The notes under the pieces were generated by a model that ran no database searches, had not been told where the DNA came from, and saw only the letters and a program-made list of their open reading frames with translations. A stretch of 64,000 bases of DNA, from contig NZ_JAOTPL010000002.1 in the NCBI RefSeq assembly GCF_025631005.1, positions 248,001-312,000 of the forward strand, given 5' to 3'. This document shows positions 1-7,033 of this stretch, in pieces; position 1 is the stretch's first letter, and every line of letters begins with the position of its first letter. Position numbers and translations under genes: made by a program. The DNA is from Haoranjiania flava (GTDB lineage Bacteria > Bacteroidota > Bacteroidia > Chitinophagales > Chitinophagaceae).

Positions 1-233
1 ACCATTGCTGGAAATTATGGAGCGCCAATGTGATTACCTGGGACGGCCTGGTAGTGCCCTGTTGCTTTGATAAGGATGCCATGCACCGCCTGGGCAATCT
101 GAAAAACCAGCCGTTTAAGGAAATATGGAAAAACGATAATTACAAACAATTCAGATCTGAGCTTATGACCAGCCGCAAAAACATTGATATTTGCGCCAAT
201 TGTAGCGAGGGATTATCTGTATGGGAAGAATAA
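1..233 (+). CDS. Radical SAM/SPASM domain protein, C-terminal fragment
   Basis: Only the 3' end of the gene is in the window; the open frame runs in from the left edge (codons start at base 3) and stops at 233. The visible part is a SPASM-type auxiliary iron-sulfur domain: a Cys near the edge (HCWKLW), then NVITWDGLVVPCC with a Cys pair, a short GNLKNQPFKEIW segment typical of these domains, and a closing CANC motif. SPASM domains hold extra 4Fe-4S clusters in radical SAM enzymes that modify peptides or small molecules. The radical SAM core itself is out of view, so the substrate cannot be inferred. A MarR-type regulator starts 12 bases downstream in the same direction and may be co-transcribed. 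Confidence 0.8.
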   Translation, partial: HCWKLWSANVITWDGLVVPCCFDKDAMHRLGNLKNQPFKEIWKNDNYKQFRSELMTSRKNIDICANCSEGLSVWEE

Positions 234-245
234 ATTAAGAATGCT

Positions 246-722
246 ATGTCACAGTTTGAAGCAAAATTTGAAAACCTGAATGCCATACCGCGAAGAAAAT
301 GTAACAACTATGCGCAAAAAGTAATGCTGGAAGTGCTGTACACTTCTAATTGGCTTTCAGAAAGATTAAGATTTTTATTAGAGCCTGAGAACATTACCAT
401 GCAGCAGTTTAATATACTCCGCATTCTGCGTTGCAGTAAAGAACCTCTTAGCCTGATACAGATACGCGAAAGGCTGCTGGATAAAATGAGCGATACCAGC
501 AGGATCATCGACAGGCTTATCATCAAAGGCCTGGTGGAGAAAACGTCGAGCCGTACCGACAAGCGCCTGCTGGAAATAACCATTACAGAAGGAGGGCGCA
601 GGGTATTGGAAAATATTGACGAGAAAGACCCCGAATTCGATGCCATCGTCAGCAACATTACAGAAGAAGAAGCAAAGGCCGTATGTACTATTTTAGATAA
701 AATGCGCGGCGTGCTTGTGTAA
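246..722 (+). CDS. MarR family transcriptional regulator
   Basis: A 158-residue protein with the size and layout of MarR-type winged-helix regulators. The middle carries the helix-turn-helix and wing: NITMQQFNILRILRCSKEPLSLIQIRERL, then SDTSRIIDRLIIKGLVEK and the wing RTDKRLLEITITEGGRRVL. Terminal helices that form the dimer flank it. Such proteins repress nearby genes and release DNA on binding a small ligand; the ligand here is unknown. It sits 12 bases after a SPASM protein and 23 bases before a secreted glycosidase, so one of these may be its target, although that is only inferred from position. The ATG at 246 is the only start that gives the full N-terminal helix. Confidence 0.88.
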   Translation: MSQFEAKFENLNAIPRRKCNNYAQKVMLEVLYTSNWLSERLRFLLEPENITMQQFNILRILRCSKEPLSLIQIRERLLDKMSDTSRIIDRLIIKGLVEKTSSRTDKRLLEITITEGGRRVLENIDEKDPEFDAIVSNITEEEAKAVCTILDKMRGVLV

Positions 723-745
723 CCCCGAAAACATTATCAATCAAC

Positions 746-2320
746 ATGAACAAAAACTTTTCAGCCGGTTTTATTTTTATTTTTTTGAGTTTATTTACAC
801 AGCCCGTATCTGCACAATATTACGTTGCGGATAATGGCTATTCTCCTAAGTATGAAATGCGCTCTGCATGGGTGGCTTCTGTGGGCAATATAGACTGGCC
901 AAGCAGGAAAGGATTAAGCGCAGAACAGCAGAAGGCTGAGTACATACGCATTGTAGAGCATGCAAAGCGCACCGGGCTCAATGCATTGTTTGTGCAGGTA
1001 CGCCCGGCAACGGACGCATTCTACCCTTCTCAATACGATCCGTGGAGCGAATATATCACCGGCACGCAAGGCCAGCACCCGGGCTATGACCCTTTGTTGT
1101 TCATGATTGAAGAAACCCATAAAAGAGGACTGGAGTTCCATGCATGGCTCAATCCTTACCGTGCCGTGGTAGATATTAACCGCTCGTCTGTTTCACCCAA
1201 CCATATTACCAGGCGCCGACCGGAAATGTTTTTCACTTACGGCAAACTCAAGATATTCAATCCGGGCCTGCCGGAGACCAGGCAGTATTTTGTGGGTGTG
1301 GTAAAAGACATTATTAACCGCTATGATGTGGATGGCATACACCTCGACGATTATTTTTATCCTTATCCAGAAAAAAACGATTACCCCGACGATGCGGCTT
1401 ACAGGAAGTACGGCAACGGCATGAGTAAAGCCGACTGGCGGAGAGAAAATGTAGACCTCATTATTAAAGAAATTCATGATGCCATCACTCAGAGCAAACC
1501 GATGGTGAAATTCGGCGTGAGCCCTTTTGGTATTTATAAAAACAAATCGCAGGATCCTATAGGCAGCGATACGCGCGGCCTTACGAATTACTATACCTTG
1601 TATGCAGATATTTTAAAATGGCTGAAGAATGGCTGGGTAGATTACATTGCACCGCAATTGTACTGGCCTATTGGCAAAGACGGGCAGGACTACCGTATAC
1701 TGCTGAAATGGTGGTCTGAACACACTTACGGCAAACAGCTCTACATAGGCCAGGGACCTTTCAATGCTAACACCTCCGCACTGTGGAGAAACCGGAATGA
1801 AATACCTAACCAGATCAAACTGCTGAGAGACAATCCCAACGTGCACGGCAGCGTGTATTTCAGCTATAAAAGTTTACTCAACAACCTCAATGGATGGACA
1901 GACTCGTTGCAAAATAATTATTATAAAAAACCTGCCATTGTACCACCCATGGCGTGGATAGACCGCACACCGCCCATGGCTCCGGAAATATGGCCGCCGG
2001 AAGTAAACATATCCGGCAACCAGATCAACATCAGCGGCGCTCTCAACGAGGTATCTACGCGCGATAAGGTGAAATCTTTTGTGCTGTACTTTACGGATGA
2101 CTTTACAGAACTGGGAAATGCACCGGAGAAGATATTGGTGGCCAATGGTAATAATCGATTTAATTTTGCCTTGCCGCTATATGAACTGCCGGCTTATTGG
2201 TCTAAGTTTTATGCTGTAGTGACCAGCGTAGACAAAGAGAACAATGAGAGCCCGCTAAGCAACATCATCCGCTTTGAAAAACGCAACGGCAGGTGGACGG
2301 CATTTAACGGCAACAGATAA
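746..2320 (+). CDS. Secreted glycoside hydrolase, GH10-like (DUF187/YngK type)
   Basis: A 524-residue protein with an N-terminal signal peptide (roughly residues 1-23, ending VSAQ), so exported to the periplasm or beyond. The body matches the glycosyl-hydrolase-like 10 (DUF187) family: EMRSAWVASVGNIDWPS at the start, then LNALFVQVRPATDAFY, FHAWLNPYRA, VDGIHLDDYFYPYP and VDYIAPQLYWPIG, the landmarks of a TIM-barrel glycosidase. The Asp residues in GIHLDDYF are likely part of the active site. A beta-sandwich-like tail follows after about residue 410. The family is often linked to cell-wall or polysaccharide turnover; the exact substrate is not evident. It lies between a MarR regulator and an M1 peptidase, all in one direction with gaps of about 20 bases, which suggests an operon. 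Confidence 0.85.
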   Translation: MNKNFSAGFIFIFLSLFTQPVSAQYYVADNGYSPKYEMRSAWVASVGNIDWPSRKGLSAEQQKAEYIRIVEHAKRTGLNALFVQVRPATDAFYPSQYDPWSEYITGTQGQHPGYDPLLFMIEETHKRGLEFHAWLNPYRAVVDINRSSVSPNHITRRRPEMFFTYGKLKIFNPGLPETRQYFVGVVKDIINRYDVDGIHLDDYFYPYPEKNDYPDDAAYRKYGNGMSKADWRRENVDLIIKEIHDAITQSKPMVKFGVSPFGIYKNKSQDPIGSDTRGLTNYYTLYADILKWLKNGWVDYIAPQLYWPIGKDGQDYRILLKWWSEHTYGKQLYIGQGPFNANTSALWRNRNEIPNQIKLLRDNPNVHGSVYFSYKSLLNNLNGWTDSLQNNYYKKPAIVPPMAWIDRTPPMAPEIWPPEVNISGNQINISGALNEVSTRDKVKSFVLYFTDDFTELGNAPEKILVANGNNRFNFALPLYELPAYWSKFYAVVTSVDKENNESPLSNIIRFEKRNGRWTAFNGNR

Positions 2321-2339
2321 TAATGTACCAGAATAATTT

Positions 2340-4208
2340 ATGATGATGAACAGAGTTTTATTGTATACCACTGTATTGCTTTTTGCAGCATTGAACGCGC
2401 ATGCGCAGACAGACAGGTGGCAGCAGAAAATAAAATACAGCATTGACGTAAACCTTGATGTAAAAACCAATATCATGAAGGGGAAAGAAGTGGTCACTTA
2501 CTGGAACAATTCTCCCGACTCTCTGGATAAAATTTTTGTACACCTGTTCTGGAACGCCTTCCAGCCGGGCAGCATGATGGATGAAAGAAGCAACTATGCC
2601 GGAAGGGTGATCCTGGGCAGAGACAATAAAGGAAACATTATCCGCGACTGGGACAAGCGCGTAGCTGACCGCATTAGTAAGCTTGCCCCGGACGAAACGG
2701 GGTATCAGCGTATACAAACCGTAAGGGTCAACGGGCAGGTGATCACTCCGGAGATCACGCAAACCATCATGAAAATCCCTTTGCAGCAATATATCCTCCC
2801 CGGCAGATCTGCGGTAATTGAGATTGTGTTTGAAGCACAGGTGCCCCTACAGATAAGAAGGGCAGGCCGAGACAATGCAGAAGGCGTACGCTACAGCATG
2901 GCACAATGGTATCCTAAGATTGCAGCATATGATCATGAAGGATGGCACCCGAATCAATACATAGCCCGGGAATTTTATGCTCCCTTCGGCGAGTTTAATG
3001 TAAACATTACGCTTGACAAGCATTATATGGTAGCCGGGTCAGGAACTATTATAAATCCCAATGAAGTTGGCTACAACTACGGCGTGGTAAAAGGTATGCC
3101 AAGAACAAATGCAGAAACACTTACCTGGAAGTTCAAGGCTAATAATATTCACGACTTTGTATGGAGTGCAGACCCTGACTATACCATGATCAGGAGAAAA
3201 GTAGAGAGAGGGCCGCTGTTGTATTTTGTTTATAAAAAAACAAATGAAGAATATGATGATAAATGGAAGAAGCTGGCTGATACTATAGAATTGGTGTATC
3301 CTTTTATTGAAAAGACTTTTGGCCCTTACCGCTACCCGAATTATTCTTTCATACAAGGCGCTGACGGCGGCATGGAATACCCGATGGCTACACTTATCAA
3401 GGGCCCGGGTGTTGGTACAGCTTTACATGAACTGGGGCACAACTGGTACCAGGGCACCATAGCCAGCAATGAAGGTGCATATGCATGGATGGATGAAGGC
3501 GGTGCAACTTATTTTGAACAGAGAATAAGAGGCTGGATCAACAGAGATTCGATGTGGTACCTAAACAGCTACGACAGCTACTACAACCTGGTAAAAAGCA
3601 AGCTGGAAGAGCCCATGTCTACACATGCAGACCATTTTAATACCAACTATGCCTATTCTCAGGCGGCTTACGGTAAGGGCATGGTTTTTTATGCGCAGCT
3701 TGCATATATCATAGGCAATAAAAAGATGGACGAGTTCCTGCTGGAATATGAAAGGCAGTGGAAATTTAAGCATCCTACACCAGCCGATATGGTGCGCGTA
3801 GCTGAGCATGTCAGCGGCTTACAGTTGAAATGGTACAAAGATTATTGGGTAAATACCACGCGCACAATTGACTATGCCATTGGTGATGTGGTTGCCGGCA
3901 ATAACGATACCACATTGGTAGAGCTGAGAAGAGAAGGCGGCATGCCTATGCCGGTTGACATCCTGGTTACCTACAAAAACAAAGCCCGCGAATTGGTGAG
4001 CATTGCTACAGATCTTATGTTTGGCCACAAAGAGCCGGAAAATAATTATTACCGCTGGAGTTTCCCGCCCGCCTGGAACTGGACAAACCAGACCTATGTT
4101 TTAAAGCTGCCAACCAACAGGGCAAATATTGTAAGCATAGAAATAGATCCTTCCAAACGCCTGGCAGATGTAGAACAGAAGAATAATGTATGGGAAAATA
4201 AGCGGTAG
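2340..4208 (+). CDS. M1 family metallopeptidase (secreted aminopeptidase)
   Basis: A 622-residue exported zinc peptidase. The first ~22 residues form a signal peptide (ending NAHAQT). The zinc site HELGH is at residues 363-367 and the third ligand Glu is at 386 (WMDEGG), exactly the HExxH-18-E spacing of gluzincins. The upstream substrate-binding motif reads GGMEYP, equivalent to the GAMEN motif of M1 aminopeptidases, so the N-terminal exopeptidase function is plausible. A beta-rich N-terminal domain precedes the catalytic domain, as is usual. It starts 19 bases after the GH10-like glycosidase gene and is the last gene of that run; the following DNA is a tandem repeat. Confidence 0.92.
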   Translation: MMMNRVLLYTTVLLFAALNAHAQTDRWQQKIKYSIDVNLDVKTNIMKGKEVVTYWNNSPDSLDKIFVHLFWNAFQPGSMMDERSNYAGRVILGRDNKGNIIRDWDKRVADRISKLAPDETGYQRIQTVRVNGQVITPEITQTIMKIPLQQYILPGRSAVIEIVFEAQVPLQIRRAGRDNAEGVRYSMAQWYPKIAAYDHEGWHPNQYIAREFYAPFGEFNVNITLDKHYMVAGSGTIINPNEVGYNYGVVKGMPRTNAETLTWKFKANNIHDFVWSADPDYTMIRRKVERGPLLYFVYKKTNEEYDDKWKKLADTIELVYPFIEKTFGPYRYPNYSFIQGADGGMEYPMATLIKGPGVGTALHELGHNWYQGTIASNEGAYAWMDEGGATYFEQRIRGWINRDSMWYLNSYDSYYNLVKSKLEEPMSTHADHFNTNYAYSQAAYGKGMVFYAQLAYIIGNKKMDEFLLEYERQWKFKHPTPADMVRVAEHVSGLQLKWYKDYWVNTTRTIDYAIGDVVAGNNDTTLVELRREGGMPMPVDILVTYKNKARELVSIATDLMFGHKEPENNYYRWSFPPAWNWTNQTYVLKLPTNRANIVSIEIDPSKRLADVEQKNNVWENKR

Positions 4209-4229
4209 GGTAAATTCCTGATCCTAATC

Positions 4230-4439
4230 ATGAAATAGTCACAAGCAAAGTTGCATACTAACCGCGAATGAATACAGGCTATTCCATGTGACCATTAAGA
4301 ACAGCCGCAAAGCGGCGAACTAAGAATTATACGCATGAAATAGCCATAAGCAAAGTTGCATATCAACCGTGAATGAATAAAGGCTATTCCATGTGACCAT
4401 TAAGAACAGCCGCAAAGCGGCGAACTAAGAATTATACGC
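4230..4439 (+). repeat. Tandem leader repeat R1, two 105-bp units
   Basis: Two consecutive units, 4230-4334 and 4335-4439, of exactly 105 bases. They differ at about six positions in the first half and are identical over the last ~55 bases. Each unit starts ATGAAATAG and ends TATACGC, and the second unit is followed directly by the ATGAAA start of the beta-lactamase gene. Each unit has two inverted repeats: an outer stem ATAGYC / GGCTAT (4235-4240 with 4277-4282; 4340-4345 with 4382-4387) and a tight hairpin GCCGC-AAA-GCGGC (4304-4316 and 4409-4421). Related units occur at 28854-28993 and, on the other strand, at 31257-31453. Confidence 0.9.
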
Positions 4440-5237
4440 ATGAAAATAAAATACCTCTTGCTCATTGCATCAATCTTTTTTTCGTTTGTATCGCAAGCGC
4501 AAACGGTAGATTACATCTATAAAAAATATCATGTCGAAGGCAGTATCGTTGTCTTTGATGTAAACCGGAATAAATGGTTTTTTTCTGACAGGAATGATGC
4601 ATATAAAGGCACATTGCCAGCTTCTACTTTTAAGATAGTAAATTCCTGTATTGCACTACAGACGCGGGTTGTGGACAATGAACATGAACTGCTTCCGTGG
4701 GATAAAAAGATAAGGATATTTAATGGAGCACCCGTTGCCGCATGGAATCAGGATACAGATATGCAGGATGCTTTCAGGAATTCAACGGTATGGTTTTATG
4801 TTGAAATGGCAAAAAGAGTTGGCAGGGAAAAGTATAGGGAAATATTACATGAGATCAGTTACGGCAATAATGACTTTTCTGAAAAAGGAATTGATTTCTG
4901 GAACTATGGCAATTTTAAAGTCACGCCTGTACAGCAGATTTTTTTCTTAAAAAACCTGTACTACAATAAGCTTGCTTTTGATACAGCGGTTATGCATACG
5001 GTGAAAAACATTATGCTATCTGACAGCACAGAAACATATACTATCCGCAGCAAGAGCGGGTGGACGCAGTCTGAAGGCAAAGATATTGGCTGGTATGTGG
5101 GCTGGCTCACTGTTAGAGATAATGTGTATCTCTTTGCCAACAGGCTCACCAAGCCGGAGCAGGAAAAAAATGATGGCTTCAGCGCCACGAGGAAGAATAT
5201 TGTACTTGATATATTCAGGGATTGGGGAATGATTTAA
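4440..5237 (+). CDS. Class D (OXA-type) beta-lactamase
   Basis: A 265-residue exported serine beta-lactamase-like protein with a signal peptide (about residues 1-21). All class D hallmarks are visible: the active-site STFK at residues 62-65 (Lys 65 is normally carboxylated), the S-x-V motif in NSTVWF near residue 115, YGN at 141-143, Trp in IDFWNYG near 154, and KSG at 205-207. Length is normal for the class, so the enzyme looks intact and probably hydrolyses penicillin-type compounds in the periplasm. Without a database comparison it cannot be placed in a named OXA group. Its start codon is fused to the end of a duplicated 105-bp leader repeat, so its mRNA leader probably contains two or more hairpins. 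No mobile element flanks it, which suggests a chromosomal gene. Confidence 0.92.
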   Translation: MKIKYLLLIASIFFSFVSQAQTVDYIYKKYHVEGSIVVFDVNRNKWFFSDRNDAYKGTLPASTFKIVNSCIALQTRVVDNEHELLPWDKKIRIFNGAPVAAWNQDTDMQDAFRNSTVWFYVEMAKRVGREKYREILHEISYGNNDFSEKGIDFWNYGNFKVTPVQQIFFLKNLYYNKLAFDTAVMHTVKNIMLSDSTETYTIRSKSGWTQSEGKDIGWYVGWLTVRDNVYLFANRLTKPEQEKNDGFSATRKNIVLDIFRDWGMI

Positions 5238-5653
5238 ATTATTAGAATAATCTTGCAGGACAATAACCTTTGCTTTAAAAAAAATACCATGAGAGACAAG
5301 ACCTCTTTTATGTTTTTCTGAAAGATTATATTGAATTTCAGAAATGAGGTTTTTGTGCTTTAATACATATATATCAGTATTAAATATTTCTTCTTCTGTA
5401 TGTTTATCTTTAGGTTGCAATTGTTCAGCTAAAAATAGAGTATTAGTAGCTAAAGCCTGCGCCTTACTTAAGAATTTTGGATAAAGTCCAGCATAACTAA
5501 CCATAACGCTATCATCGTTTGATACATTAAATTCAATATAACCATTCATATCCCCGATAATTCCTTTCAAAGATGTAATTCCTTTTAAGGTGGCAGCCGG
5601 CAATATTGTTTGATCTTTTTCAGATTTAATTACAAAACGACAAATTTGCTATT
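5238..5653 (-). pseudogene. Carboxypeptidase-regulatory-like domain fragment with early stop
   Basis: On the reverse strand, an ATG at 5653 overlaps the TGA of the upstream gene (ATGA), but the reading frame is ATG AAA TAG, stopping at once. The same frame then stays open and encodes a stretch resembling a CarboxypepD_reg-like beta domain (GIIGDMNGYIEFNV then DSVMVSYAGLYPK), the module often found at the N-terminus of Bacteroidota outer-membrane proteins. Translation could restart at TTG 5603. The open frame continues to 5016, antisense to the end of the beta-lactamase gene; that part is unlikely to be native protein. I read this as a nonsense-mutated, truncated remnant; a genuine short protein from the TTG start is the alternative. 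Confidence 0.45.
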
Positions 5654-6049
5654 TCATGCTTCAATACTGATATTAAAATAATCTTTTCTCAGTAAGAAAT
5701 ATATAGTAAATAAAGGTGCGAAATATATGATATATATTATAGCAAATGCTACAAAAGGTATTTTGTCTAATATGACTAATGCCGCAGCAAGAACACCAAC
5801 AGGTATACCTATAGCATAAAATCCGCCAGGCATTTTCTGACGTATTTTAAGAACATCACCATCTTTTAAAGGTATTTGTTTTGAAGACGAACAATTATCC
5901 ATTTTTATAACCACCCGGGTATACTCTGTGGTAGTTTCAACTTTGATTTTCTTTGTTTCGTTTATTCTTAATTTATGAGAAGTTCCGTTTATAGTAACAG
6001 TAATTGTTCTGAATAAAAAATCAAAATTTCTTTTTAATATAATTTTCAT
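5654..6049 (-). CDS. Small membrane protein of unknown function
   Basis: About 131 residues from the ATG at 6049 (an upstream ATG at 6079 would add ten residues). The first half is a soluble beta-type region with a repeated pattern of short strands (ITVTINGTSHKLRINETKK, then ETTTEYTRVVIKM). The second half holds two predicted membrane spans, one from IGIPVGVLAAALVIL and one from VAFAIIYIIYFAPLFTIYFLL. No enzyme motif is visible and I do not recognise the family. The stop codon overlaps the ATG of the broken gene downstream, so the two were once translationally coupled. Confidence 0.6.
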   Translation of the reverse strand: MKIILKRNFDFLFRTITVTINGTSHKLRINETKKIKVETTTEYTRVVIKMDNCSSSKQIPLKDGDVLKIRQKMPGGFYAIGIPVGVLAAALVILDKIPFVAFAIIYIIYFAPLFTIYFLLRKDYFNISIEA

Positions 6050-6263
6050 ATGCTGTAATTGCCTTGATGTATATCGCATTCAATCATAGAAAATGCAAAA
6101 GCTGTCATTCTATTTCTTTAATAAAATAGATTGATAAACCCATTACTGGAGAAAACTATTGAAAATGCGCTGAAGGACAACAAATCCCTTATCAACAATA
6201 GTTTTGCCAGCATGATGATGTAAATATACAGTAGCTTTTTTCTTTGTCACTTACCTGATGTTT

Positions 6264-6428
6264 TTAATGCCGTTCAGGCATGTGCGTATAAACAGTACGA
6301 ACCGTATAAGGAATCTTAGTTTCTGCATCTTTCTTTCCCATGTTATAGGCAAAGAGCAATGCAATAAAAAACAGTATTCCTAATATTATTTTCCAGAATA
6401 AGCTGAATGCTTTGTGTTCTTTTAGCAT
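6264..6428 (-). CDS. Putative 54-residue single-span membrane protein
   Basis: ATG at 6428, stop at 6264-6266. The product begins MLKEHKAFSLFWKII, followed by a hydrophobic span (LGILFFIALLFAYNM) and a short polar tail GKKDAETKIPYTVRTVYTH. A positively charged N-terminus before one membrane span and a clean polar tail are what a real small membrane protein would show. I do not recognise the family and there is no homology evidence available here. Confidence 0.5.
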   Translation of the reverse strand: MLKEHKAFSLFWKIILGILFFIALLFAYNMGKKDAETKIPYTVRTVYTHMPERH

Positions 6429-6677
6429 GATTAGGTTTTTAACGTTCTAAAATTTATTCACCTGAATGTACTTGAGAAAAACTTTGTTATTTCTTTATTC
6501 AGTTTCTCCTCTACGATGCCTGTTAGTTGCATCTTTGCCATGTATATAGGATATATAGAAAACCAGCAAAGCAGAAATTATAATGTAAAGTATTCAAAAC
6601 AATAGATAGAATTAGAAAATACTTAATATGCTGAAGTTATAAAATAAGATTGATACAATCATGCTATGGTTATAGAT

Positions 6678-6797
6678 CTACAACAGTTTTTTATATAGAT
6701 ATCCTAATAGTTCTGATATTTCTCCTGCTAAAACTACACTAAATAATAATGCCATAATTTTAATAGTAAGACTATCAGTATATTGTTCTTTGTTCAT
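6678..6797 (-). CDS. Putative 39-residue small membrane protein
   Basis: ATG at 6797, stop at 6678-6680. The product starts MNKEQYTDSLTIKI, followed by a hydrophobic segment (MALLFSVVLAGEI) and a basic tail (YLYKKLL). It lies in an AT-rich stretch on the same strand as the neighbouring small ORFs. Support is weak: only the plausible composition, a single likely membrane helix and a sensible start context. Confidence 0.35.
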   Translation of the reverse strand: MNKEQYTDSLTIKIMALLFSVVLAGEISELLGYLYKKLL

Positions 6798-7033
6798 GGT
6801 ATTAAATATTTTTAAAAATTAAATAAGTGCACTCTTCTTACTTCTCTTAAACAAAATTTAAAAAAATAAATAGATTTTAATCATAATGTAATGTTAAAAT
6901 TAATCTAAGTATGTTAATAAGATATTACAAATGAGCAATAGTTGTTATTCAAATTCCTGGTAATTGAGTAAAACAATTGCCCGCCATTCCCTGATAAAAA
7001 TTGTACTTTTACCGTCTATTGGAAACAACGATT

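Larger units (their letters stand above)
6080..7033. other. Low-GC intergenic stretch with mini-ORFs and gene remnants
   Basis: About 950 AT-rich bases without a gene of normal size. Two short reverse ORFs look real and are listed separately (6264-6428 and 6678-6797). A third reverse frame at 6458-6541 (27 residues) is too short to judge. On the forward strand, 6131-6223 reads as a 30-residue amphipathic tail ending ASMMM and stop, with a stop just upstream; it looks like the C-terminal remnant of a lost gene. No tRNA, repeat or clear terminator was seen. The polA start follows at 7034. Confidence 0.5.

Noticed and set aside
5016..5237. Continuation of the reverse ORF into the beta-lactamase gene
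   Set aside because: Antisense to the conserved beta-lactamase C-terminus; most likely read-through of a chance-open frame.
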